Assembly (NCBI RefSeq): GCF_003130795.1
Contig: NZ_CP029358.1
Coordinates: 124,001 to 188,000, forward strand
Direction of reading: 5' to 3'
DNA length: 64,000 nucleotides
Source: Azospirillum thermophilum
GTDB taxonomy: Bacteria > Pseudomonadota > Alphaproteobacteria > Azospirillales > Azospirillaceae
A model generated the notes under the pieces. It saw nothing but the letters and a program-made list of their open reading frames with translations, did not search any database and was not told the DNA's origin. Of this stretch, positions 56,214 through 64,000 are shown in pieces. Numbering within the stretch: the stretch's first letter is position 1; every line of letters begins with the position of its first letter. A program made the position numbers and the translations under genes.

Positions 56214-56241
56214 GGTACGCGCGGAAAGGGCCGGCGGATCA
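56214..56241 (-). promoter_or_regulatory. RpoE-type (ECF11) promoter of the leftward lipid-cluster arm
   Basis: On the minus strand TGATCC (56241-56236) and CGTACC (56219-56214) are 16 bases apart, matching the promoters before rpoE and the FAD oxidoreductase. It lies 36 bases before the exported-protein start and overlaps a hairpin (56228-56252). Confidence 0.83.
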
Positions 56242-56252
56242 CCCGCCGGCCC
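56228..56252 (-). terminator. Hairpin terminator of the ALDH gene, overlapping a promoter
   Basis: GGGCCGGCGG pairs perfectly with CCGCCGGCCC around a 5-nt loop. On the minus strand it is followed by TTT and lies downstream of the ALDH stop at 56328. The loop contains most of the TGATCC -35 element of the next transcription unit. A run of eight T (56271-56278) lies to its right. Confidence 0.65.
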
Positions 56253-56327
56253 TGCCCCAACCCTCACCCGTTTTTTTTATGGAGTTCCGCGGCCCGGGTG
56301 ACGGTCAGCCGCGATACCGGTGCGGCG

Positions 56328-57829
<1,502 letters not shown>

Positions 57830-57873
57830 CGGGGTGGCTCCTTCTCGGGGATGCTCGGGCGTACTTGGACTGG

Positions 57874-59529
57874 TTACTTGCGGCCGGCCGCGCGGATCTC
57901 GGACAGCGTCCGGGTCGGCGTCAGGGCCTCGGGGTCGAGCTTCACATGGATGATGGCCGGCAGGCCGGAGGCGCGGGCGCGCTCGAAGGCGGGGGCGAAC
58001 TCCTCCGTCCGCTCCACCGTCTCGCCATGGCCGCCATAGCTGCGGGCGAAGGCGGCGAAGTCGGGGTTCTGCAGCCTGGTGCCGGAGACGCGGCCGGGAT
58101 ACTCCCGCTCCTGATGCATGCGGATGGTGCCGTACATGCCGTTGTCGATGACCAGCACGATGACGGCGGCCCCCTCCTGCATGGCGGTGCCGAACTCCAG
58201 CCCGGTCATCTGGAAGCAGCCGTCGCCGGCGAAGCAGACGACGTTGCGGGTGCGGTGGTTCAGCTTCGCCGCGATGGCGGCCGGCAGGCCGTAGCCCATC
58301 GAGCCGCAGACCGGCGCCACCTGCGTGCCGAAGCGGCGGAAGCGCCAGAAGCGGTGGATCCAGGTGGCGTAGTTGCCGGCCCCGTTGGTGAGGATGGCGT
58401 CGTCCGGCAGCGTCTTCAGCAGCCAGGACATGATGGCGCCCATCTGCACCGCGCCGGGGATGGCCTGCGGCGGCTGGCTCCACGCCTCATAGGCGGCGTG
58501 GGCGGCCTCGGCGCGTCCCGTCCGGGCGGGCTTTGCCGCGGCGGGCAGCGCATTGGCCGCTTCGAGGAAGCTGCCGGGCGTGGCGTTGACGGCCAGCGTC
58601 GGGTTGTAGACCCGCCCCAGCTCCTCGGGCGCGGGATGGACGTGGACCAGCGTCTTGCCCGTCTCGGGAATCCCGAGCAGCCCGTAGCTCTGCGACGGCA
58701 CTTCGGAGAGGCGGCCGCCGAGCAGCAGGATCAGGTCGCTCTCCGCCACCAGGGCCGACAGCTTGGGGTTGATGCCCAGCCCGATGTCGCCGGCATAGAG
58801 CGGGTGGTCGTGGTTGAACAGCATCTGGCGGCGGAAGCTGCAGGCGACCGGCAGGCCGTGCCGCTCGGCGAAGCCCTGCAGCGCGGCGACGCCGTCCGCC
58901 GTCCAGCGCGAGCCGCCGGCGATGACCAGCGGCTTCTCCGCCCCGGCGAGCAGGGCGGCGAACCGCTCCATCTGCGCCGGTGTCGGGGCGGGCTCGGCCG
59001 GTTCGGCGATGCGGGCGACGGGGGCGTCCGCCAGCTCGGTCAGCACGTCCTCGGGCATCGCCAGCACCACCGGGCCGGGCCGGCCGGCCATCGCGGTGTG
59101 GAAGGCGCGGGAGATCATCTCCGGAATGCGGGCGGCGCTGTCGATCTCCGCCACCCATTTGGCCATGCCGCCGAACAGCTTGCCGTAATCGACCTCCTGG
59201 AAGGCGTCGCGTCCGCGCATGCCGCGCTCGATCTGGCCGACCAGCACGACCAGCGGCGTGCTGTCCTGCTGGGCGACATGGATGCCGGAGGCGGCGTTGG
59301 TGGCGCCGGGGCCGCGGGTGACGAGGCAGACGCCGGGCCGGCCGGTCAGCTTGCCCATGGCCTCCGCCATCATGGCCGCACCGCCCTCGTGGCGGGCGAC
59401 GATCATCTCGATGGGGGACCCGTGCAGCGCGTCGAGCACCGCCAGATAGCTCTCGCCCGGCACGCCGAACACCCGCCGGACGCCCTGGGCCTCCAGCGCC
59501 GCAACGATCAACTGGCCACCGGTCTTCAT
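57874..59529 (-). CDS. Thiamine pyrophosphate-binding protein (acetolactate synthase-like)
   Basis: This 551-residue TPP enzyme has the Pyr domain with the catalytic Glu in IVARHEGGAAMMAEAMGK, a middle domain, and the PP domain with CFAGDGCFQMTGLEFGTAMQ ... VIDNGMYGTIRMHQE. The overall form is like acetolactate synthase/benzoylformate decarboxylase-type proteins, but the reaction is not determined and no regulatory subunit lies nearby. The start at 59529 (MKTGGQLIVAALE) is chosen over 59778, which runs through non-coding DNA. It is cotranscribed with the ALDH7 gene. Confidence 0.85.
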   Translation of the reverse strand: MKTGGQLIVAALEAQGVRRVFGVPGESYLAVLDALHGSPIEMIVARHEGGAAMMAEAMGKLTGRPGVCLVTRGPGATNAASGIHVAQQDSTPLVVLVGQIERGMRGRDAFQEVDYGKLFGGMAKWVAEIDSAARIPEMISRAFHTAMAGRPGPVVLAMPEDVLTELADAPVARIAEPAEPAPTPAQMERFAALLAGAEKPLVIAGGSRWTADGVAALQGFAERHGLPVACSFRRQMLFNHDHPLYAGDIGLGINPKLSALVAESDLILLLGGRLSEVPSQSYGLLGIPETGKTLVHVHPAPEELGRVYNPTLAVNATPGSFLEAANALPAAAKPARTGRAEAAHAAYEAWSQPPQAIPGAVQMGAIMSWLLKTLPDDAILTNGAGNYATWIHRFWRFRRFGTQVAPVCGSMGYGLPAAIAAKLNHRTRNVVCFAGDGCFQMTGLEFGTAMQEGAAVIVLVIDNGMYGTIRMHQEREYPGRVSGTRLQNPDFAAFARSYGGHGETVERTEEFAPAFERARASGLPAIIHVKLDPEALTPTRTLSEIRAAGRK

Positions 59530-59804
59530 CGCGCCTGCTTCCCCCCTGGAATGACTTCGCGTCCGCAGCCGAACGGTGCCCTGCCGACAGTGTGTTCCGC
59601 AATCGACTTTATTTCCACAGGTCATGAGCGGCGGTAATGACCTCCGGCGGATCGGCCGTGCCGACGCCGGCCGTCCGCGGGGAGCCCCCCGCGGGGACGG
59701 CCATTCAACAGGAACAGGTTGTAGTGGCGAAGCCGCGCGAAAGCCTCTAAGACGGAGCGGCTTCGCAAATCTTCGCAACCCCCGACTCCCAGCATTTCCA
59801 GGCT
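59530..59804. promoter_or_regulatory. Divergent region, TPP enzyme / bioMNY
   Basis: These 275 bases hold promoters for both directions and the hairpin at 59669-59702. No BioR-like box (TTATCTATAA type) or BirA-type operator was found by eye. Confidence 0.45.
59669..59702. repeat. Large stable hairpin in the bioMNY leader
   Basis: The arms GGCCGTCCGCGGGG and CCCCGCGG-GG-ACGGCC pair over 14 bp with a 2-nt bulge. The centre (CGCGGGGAGCCCCCCGCGG) resembles the centre of the terminator at 22761-22800, so both may belong to one class of dispersed GC hairpin. It could also act as a leader attenuator. Confidence 0.6.
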
Positions 59805-60479
59805 ATGATCGAGCTTCGCAACGTTTTTCATAGCTATGACGGGCGGCCGGTGCTGAACGGCATCTCCCTGTCGCTGGCGGAGCGCCGCATCGCCGTCCTC
59901 GGTTGCAACGGTTCGGGCAAGAGCACCTTCGCGCGCCTGCTGAACGGCCTGATCCTGCCGACCGAGGGGGAGGTGCTGGTGGACGGCCACGATACCCGCC
60001 GCGACGCCCGCGCGGCGCGGCAGCGGGTCGGCTTCGTCTTCCAGAACCCCGACGTGCAGATCGTCTACCCCACGGTGGCCGAGGACATCGCCTTCGGCCT
60101 GAAGGCGCGCAAGCTGCCGAAGGAGGAGATCGCGCGCCGGGTGGAGGCGGTGCTGGACCGCTACGGCCTCGGCCGCTACCGCGACCACCCCGCCCACAAG
60201 CTGAGCGGCGGCGAGAAGCAGCTTCTCGCCATTGCCGGGGTGCTGGTGCTGGAGCCGCATCATCTGGTGTTCGACGAGCCGACCACGCTGCTCGACCTGC
60301 GCAACCGCCGCAAGGTGATCGAGATGATCCGCGGCCTGTCGCAGACCGTCATCGTGGTGACCCACGACTTGGACATGGTGAGGGAGTTCGACCGCGTGCT
60401 GGTGCTGGAGGACGGCCGGGTGGTGGCGGACGACCTGCCGGCCGTGGCGGTGCCGGCCTATGTCCGGCGGCTGTCCTGA
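59805..60479 (+). CDS. bioM: Biotin ECF transporter ATP-binding subunit BioM
   Basis: This 224-residue ATPase of the energy-coupling-factor type powers biotin uptake. It has Walker A ([16 protein letters not shown]), the Q-loop [17 protein letters not shown] typical of ECF ATPases, the signature [15 protein letters not shown] and Walker [13 protein letters not shown]. It overlaps the bioN start (TGATG) and forms bioM-bioN-bioY. Confidence 0.95.
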   Translation: MIELRNVFHSYDGRPVLNGISLSLAERRIAVLGCNGSGKSTFARLLNGLILPTEGEVLVDGHDTRRDARAARQRVGFVFQNPDVQIVYPTVAEDIAFGLKARKLPKEEIARRVEAVLDRYGLGRYRDHPAHKLSGGEKQLLAIAGVLVLEPHHLVFDEPTTLLDLRNRRKVIEMIRGLSQTVIVVTHDLDMVREFDRVLVLEDGRVVADDLPAVAVPAYVRRLS

Positions 60480-61107
60480 TGCTCGGCCTCTATCTCCACC
60501 GCGACTCCCCGGTCCACCGCTGGGCGGCCTCGGTCAAGCTGGGCGGGCTGCTGCTGGTGACGGTTGCGGTGCTGGCCGCGCCCGGCGCCTGGGGGCCGCG
60601 GCGGCGGGGCTGCTGGCTGTCGGGCTGGCCGGGCTGGCCCGCCTGCCCGTGGGGCCGGTGGCGCGGTCGCTGTGGCCGGTCCTGCTGATGCTGGCGCTGC
60701 TGTTCGCCGTGCAGGTGCCGTTCGGCGAGCTGTCATGGGGCGAGGCGATGGTCGCGGCGGCGCGTTTCCTGGCGCTGGTGCTGCTGGCCACCGTCGTCAC
60801 CATGACCACCCGCGTGACCGAGATGGTCGACCTGTTCGAGCGGGTCTTCGCGCTCGCCCGGCCGCTGGGCGTCGATCCGGCGAAGCTGGCGCTGATGCTG
60901 GCGCTGACCATCCGTTTCATTCCCCTGCTGGTCGAGCAGGTGCGGGAGATCCGCCAGGCGCAGCAGGCGCGCGGGGTGGAGCGCAGCATGGCCGCCCTGT
61001 TCGTTCCCCTGCTGGTCAAGGTGCTCACCTTGGCCGATGATCTGACCGCGGCATTGGAAGCCCGCGGCTATGACCCCGCCGACGGTTCCAACGGAAGGAA
61101 GGCTTGA
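60479..61107 (+). CDS. bioN: Biotin ECF transporter transmembrane subunit BioN, frameshifted
   Basis: This T-subunit couples BioM ATP hydrolysis to BioY. The N-terminus ([20 protein letters not shown]) reads from 60479. One G is missing in the run at 60591-60595, and the rest (LLAVGLAGLARLPVGPVARS ... FIPLLVEQVREIRQAQQARG, the ECF coupling helix with ArgGly motif) is in the next frame to 61107. With the base restored the length (about 209) and membrane pattern are normal, so an intact gene is likely. Confidence 0.87.
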
Positions 61108-61111
61108 GGAC

Positions 61112-61660
61112 ATGCTGAGCACCCGCGACCTCGTCTATTGCGCCCTGTTCGCCGCCATGGTCGCGGCGCTCGGCATGGTTCCGCCCATTCCGCTGGGCTT
61201 CCTGCCGGTGCCGGTCACCGCCCAGACGCTGGGCGTCATGCTGGCCGGCATCCTGCTGGGGGCGAAGCGCGGCGGCATCGCGCTGGTGCTCTTCCTTCTC
61301 CTGGTCGCGGCCGGGCTGCCGCTGCTGGCCGGCGGCCGCGGCGGCATCGGCGTGCTGATGGGGCCGACCGCCGGCTTCGTGCTCGCCTGGCCGGTCGGCG
61401 CCGTCGTCGCCGGCCTGATCGCCGAGCGGCTGGGGACCGGCGCCCGCCCGATCCCGCTGTTCCTCGCCGCCGCGGCCGGCGGAATCCTGGTGGTCTATGC
61501 CGGCGGCATTCCCTGGCTGTGGCTGGTCGCCGGCCTGCCGCTGGAAAAGGCGGCCATGGGGTCGCTCGCCTTCATTCCCGGCGACCTGATCAAGGCGGGC
61601 GTCGCCGCCGCGACCGCCGCCGCCGTGCGCCGCGCCGGCGTGCTGCCGGCCCACGCCTGA
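61112..61660 (+). CDS. bioY: Biotin transporter substrate-binding subunit BioY
   Basis: This 182-residue S-component with six helices binds biotin in the membrane. BioY motifs are clear: PPIPLGFLPVPVTAQTLGVMLAG near residue 22 and LLLVAAGLPLLAGGRGGIGVLMGPTAGFVLAWPVGA. The ATG at 61112 follows TTGAGGAC; the longer frame overlaps bioN. A four-base gap separates it from the ligase gene. Confidence 0.96.
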   Translation: MLSTRDLVYCALFAAMVAALGMVPPIPLGFLPVPVTAQTLGVMLAGILLGAKRGGIALVLFLLLVAAGLPLLAGGRGGIGVLMGPTAGFVLAWPVGAVVAGLIAERLGTGARPIPLFLAAAAGGILVVYAGGIPWLWLVAGLPLEKAAMGSLAFIPGDLIKAGVAAATAAAVRRAGVLPAHA

Positions 61661-61664
61661 CCCC

Positions 61665-63116
61665 GTGCCGCTCTTCGCCCCCTTCGCCGGGGCGGCGGCC
61701 CGTCATGCCGACCGGCCGGCCCTGCTGGTCGACGGCACGCCGCTCCGCTACGGCGACCTGCTGCGCCTCAGCCTGAAGGCGGGCGCCGGGGTCGCCGCCC
61801 TGCCCCGCGGAGCGGGCGGGGAGCCGCCGCGCGTCGCCCTGCGGCTCGGCAACTGCGTGGAGCTGCTGGCGCTGGTTCTCGGCACCGTGGCGGCGGGCGG
61901 GACGGTCGTCCTGCTCGACCCGAAATGGAGTGCGGAGCAGCTTGCCGCCGGGCTCGACACCGTCCGTCCCGCCCTGCTGGTGGAAAGCGCCGCGCAGGCG
62001 GCCGCCTGGATCACCGGCCAGCCCGACGGATGGACGCCGCCGCCGGTCGATCCGCGCACGCCCTTCCTGATCGGCTTCACCTCCGGCACCACCGGCCGGC
62101 CCAAGGCCTTCGTCCGCGACCAGGGCTCCTGGCGGGCGACGCTGGAGGCGAGCTGGGCGGAGTTCGGCATCGGCCCGCAGGACGGCGTCCTGGTTCCCGG
62201 ACCGCTCGTCCACGGCCTCGGCCTCTATGGCGCCGTGGAGGGGCTGGCGGCGGGCGCCACCGTCCATGTCCAGCCGAGATTCGACGCGGCCGATGCGGTG
62301 CGCCGTCTGGCGGAGCATGGGCTGACCACCATCGTCGCCGTGCCGACCATGCTGGTCGGGCTGCTCGACGCCGCGGAGGCCGCCGGATCGCGCTTTCCGG
62401 CGGTGACGCGCGTCGTCTCCTCCGGCGCGAAGCTCTCCCCCGCCCTGCACGACCGTCTGGCGGCGGCCTTCCCCGGCGCCACGGTCTTCGAATATTACGG
62501 CGCCTCGGAGCTCAGCTTCATCAGCCTGCGCTCCTCGCGCGAGGGCGCCCCGGCGGACAGCGTCGGCCGCGCCTTCCACGGTGTCGCGCTGGAGCTGCGC
62601 GGCGGCGACGGCCGGCCGGTGCCGCGAGGGGCGGTCGGCACCGTCTGGGTGCGCAGCGCCATGCTCAGCGACGGCTATATCGGCCCGACCGACGGCGGCG
62701 GCTTCCGCGCCCACCGGGGCTGGGGGACGGTCGGCGACTATGGCTGGATCGACGGGGACGGCTGGCTGCACCTGATCGGCCGGGCCGGCGACATGCTGAT
62801 CTCCGGCGGCCTCAACATCTATCCGGCGGAGGTGGAGGCCGCCCTGCGCGCCCATCCCGCGGTGGCGGAGGCGGTGGTCTTCGGCCTGCCCGACCCCTAT
62901 TGGGGCGATGCGGTGTCGGCCGTCCTGTGGTGGCGGGGCGGGGCGCGCGCCACCGCGGCGGACCTCCGCTCCTGGTGCCGCGGCCGGCTGGAGGGCTACA
63001 AGGCGCCGCGCCGCTGGTTCGCCGCGACCGACATGCCGCTGACCGGCAGCGGCAAGATCGCCCGCGCCACCGTGCGCGAGCGCGCCGCCGCCGGTACCCT
63101 GGAGGCGCTGACATGA
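61665..63116 (+). CDS. Class I AMP-dependent acyl-CoA ligase in the biotin operon
   Basis: This 483-residue ANL-family enzyme activates a carboxylic acid as acyl-AMP then acyl-CoA. The phosphate loop FTSGTTGRPKAFVRD, EYYGASELSF, GDYGWIDGDGWLHLIGRAGDM and the catalytic Lys region GSGKIARATV are present. It starts with GTG four bases after bioY and overlaps the thiolase start (ATGA). The same order, bioY-ligase-thiolase, occurs in B. subtilis yhfU-yhfT-yhfS under BirA control, so a biotin- or pimelate-like substrate is suspected but not shown. Confidence 0.88.
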   Translation: MPLFAPFAGAAARHADRPALLVDGTPLRYGDLLRLSLKAGAGVAALPRGAGGEPPRVALRLGNCVELLALVLGTVAAGGTVVLLDPKWSAEQLAAGLDTVRPALLVESAAQAAAWITGQPDGWTPPPVDPRTPFLIGFTSGTTGRPKAFVRDQGSWRATLEASWAEFGIGPQDGVLVPGPLVHGLGLYGAVEGLAAGATVHVQPRFDAADAVRRLAEHGLTTIVAVPTMLVGLLDAAEAAGSRFPAVTRVVSSGAKLSPALHDRLAAAFPGATVFEYYGASELSFISLRSSREGAPADSVGRAFHGVALELRGGDGRPVPRGAVGTVWVRSAMLSDGYIGPTDGGGFRAHRGWGTVGDYGWIDGDGWLHLIGRAGDMLISGGLNIYPAEVEAALRAHPAVAEAVVFGLPDPYWGDAVSAVLWWRGGARATAADLRSWCRGRLEGYKAPRRWFAATDMPLTGSGKIARATVRERAAAGTLEALT

Positions 63117-64000
63117 GGGGAGGCCGCGCCGTCATCGTCGCCGCGCGCCGCACCCCGGTGGGACGGATCGGCGGGATGCTGCGCGACCTGCCCGTCGAGC
63201 ATCTCGCCGCCCCGGTGATCCGCGCCGTCCTCGCCGATGCCGGGCTGGACGGGGCGGAGGTGGAGGAGGTCATCCTCGGCAACGCGGTCGGGCCGGGCGG
63301 CAACGTCGCCCGCCTGTCGGCGCTGCAGGCCGGTCTCCCCGTCGCGGTTCCCGGCGTGACGGTCGACCGCCAGTGCGGGTCCGGGCTGGAGGCGATCAAC
63401 CAGGCGGCCCGGCTGATCGAATCCGGCGCCGTCGACGTCGTGCTGGCCGGCGGGGTGGAGAGCACCAGCACCGCCCCCTGGCGGGTGGAGAAGCCCGACA
63501 GCCTCTACCGCAGCCCGCGCTTCTACGGCCGCGCCCGCTTCGCCCCGGATGCGGTCGGCGACCCCGACATGGGGGTGGCGGCGGAGAATGTCGCGGAGGC
63601 CTGGGGGATCGGCCGCGGGCGGCAGGACGCCTACGCGCTGGAGAGCCACCGCAAGGCGGTCGCCGCGCAGGCTGCCGGCCGCTTCACGCGGGAGATCGTG
63701 CCGCTCACCCTGCCGGACGGCCGGATCGCCGCGCAGGACGAATGCCCGCGTGCCGACACCTCGGCCGGGAAGCTCGCCCGGCTGCGGCCGGTGTTCCGCG
63801 AGGGCGGGACGGTCACCGCCGGCAACGCCTGCCCGGTCAATGACGGCGCCGCCGTCGTGGCGCTGGTGTCGGAGGAGCGCTTCCGCCGGATGGGCCGGCC
63901 GGCCGGACTGCTGGTGGCCGATTCCGCCGCGGCCGGGGTGGAGCCGCGGCTGCTCGGCACCGGTCCGATTCCGGCGGTGCGCCGGCTGCTCGCGCGCAAT
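63113..64000 (+). CDS. Acetyl-CoA acyltransferase (thiolase), cut by the window end
   Basis: The first 296 residues of a thiolase are visible: AVIVAARRTPVGRIGGML, the nucleophile Cys in VTVDRQCGSGLEAINQAARL (near residue 86), GGVESTSTAPWRVEKP and GNACPVNDGAAVVAL. The C-terminal part with the GHP and CGG motifs is beyond the window. It overlaps the ligase gene by 4 bases and so belongs to the bioMNY transcript. It may catalyse thiolytic cleavage or Claisen condensation of the acyl-CoA made by the ligase. Confidence 0.92.
   Translation, partial: MRGGRAVIVAARRTPVGRIGGMLRDLPVEHLAAPVIRAVLADAGLDGAEVEEVILGNAVGPGGNVARLSALQAGLPVAVPGVTVDRQCGSGLEAINQAARLIESGAVDVVLAGGVESTSTAPWRVEKPDSLYRSPRFYGRARFAPDAVGDPDMGVAAENVAEAWGIGRGRQDAYALESHRKAVAAQAAGRFTREIVPLTLPDGRIAAQDECPRADTSAGKLARLRPVFREGGTVTAGNACPVNDGAAVVALVSEERFRRMGRPAGLLVADSAAAGVEPRLLGTGPIPAVRRLLARN

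Noticed and set aside
59829..59838. CATAGCTATG palindrome as a BioR-type operator
   Set aside because: It lies inside the bioM coding sequence after the start codon and does not match the TTATCTATAA-type consensus.

Overview
The window is GC-rich alphaproteobacterial DNA. Its gene content (napEFDABC nitrate reductase, an RpoE-ChrR pair, CZB chemoreceptor, PuuD urate oxidase, BioMNY biotin transporter, fused trehalose synthase-maltokinase) fits Rhodospirillales, most likely Azospirillum. That assignment is inferred from gene families, not from a search. The sequence cannot say whether this is chromosome or chromid. No rRNA, tRNA, CRISPR array, prophage or insertion sequence was seen.

Layout: 1-3316 is a ribose-type operon (permease end, binding protein, LacI regulator, ribokinase). 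3317-3428 holds two 49-nt palindromes. 3429-5480 is a PLP decarboxylase divergent from an Lrp/AsnC regulator. 5494-6648 is an HD-GYP protein. 6772-11495 is napEFDABC on the minus strand, divergent from a membrane-anchored hemerythrin (11641-12213). 12323-14164 is a CHASE4-PAS-GGDEF protein. 14498-16521 is an SDR plus an ACAD11-like acyl-CoA dehydrogenase behind a palindromic operator. 16800-18500 is a soluble chemoreceptor. 18718-20853 is a ketone-body operon (CoA transferase A and B, 3-hydroxybutyrate dehydrogenase) behind a sigma-54 promoter. 20951-26274 handles purines (NCS2 permease, guanine deaminase, urate oxidase) with mntP and its Mn riboswitch in between. 26436-29567 is an RND pump. 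29581-30574 is an ArsR-SRPBCC pair with twin operators.

30740-42233 is an alpha-glucan/trehalose block on the minus strand (treS-mak, glgB, glgX, a response regulator, malQ). 42505-44223 is a second NCS2 permease and 44264-45265 an SBF transporter. 45414-56178 is the RpoE-ChrR (singlet oxygen type) sigma/anti-sigma pair and its probable regulon: FAD oxidoreductase, DUF1365, cyclopropane/SAM lipid methyltransferase, MFS, DUF3833, NTF2-like, SDR and a DUF3108/DUF6134-type protein. Three promoters of identical architecture, TGATCC-N16-CGTA, precede rpoE and the two arms of this cluster. A TPP enzyme and an orphan ParD antitoxin lie between rpoE and the cluster. 56328-59529 encodes a second TPP enzyme and an ALDH7-type dehydrogenase. 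59805-64000 is bioM-bioN-bioY followed by an acyl-CoA ligase and a thiolase cut by the window end.

Five genes (ribokinase, cfa-like, SDR, ALDH7, bioN) are each broken by one missing G or C in a short G/C run. This pattern points to base-calling errors more than to gene decay.
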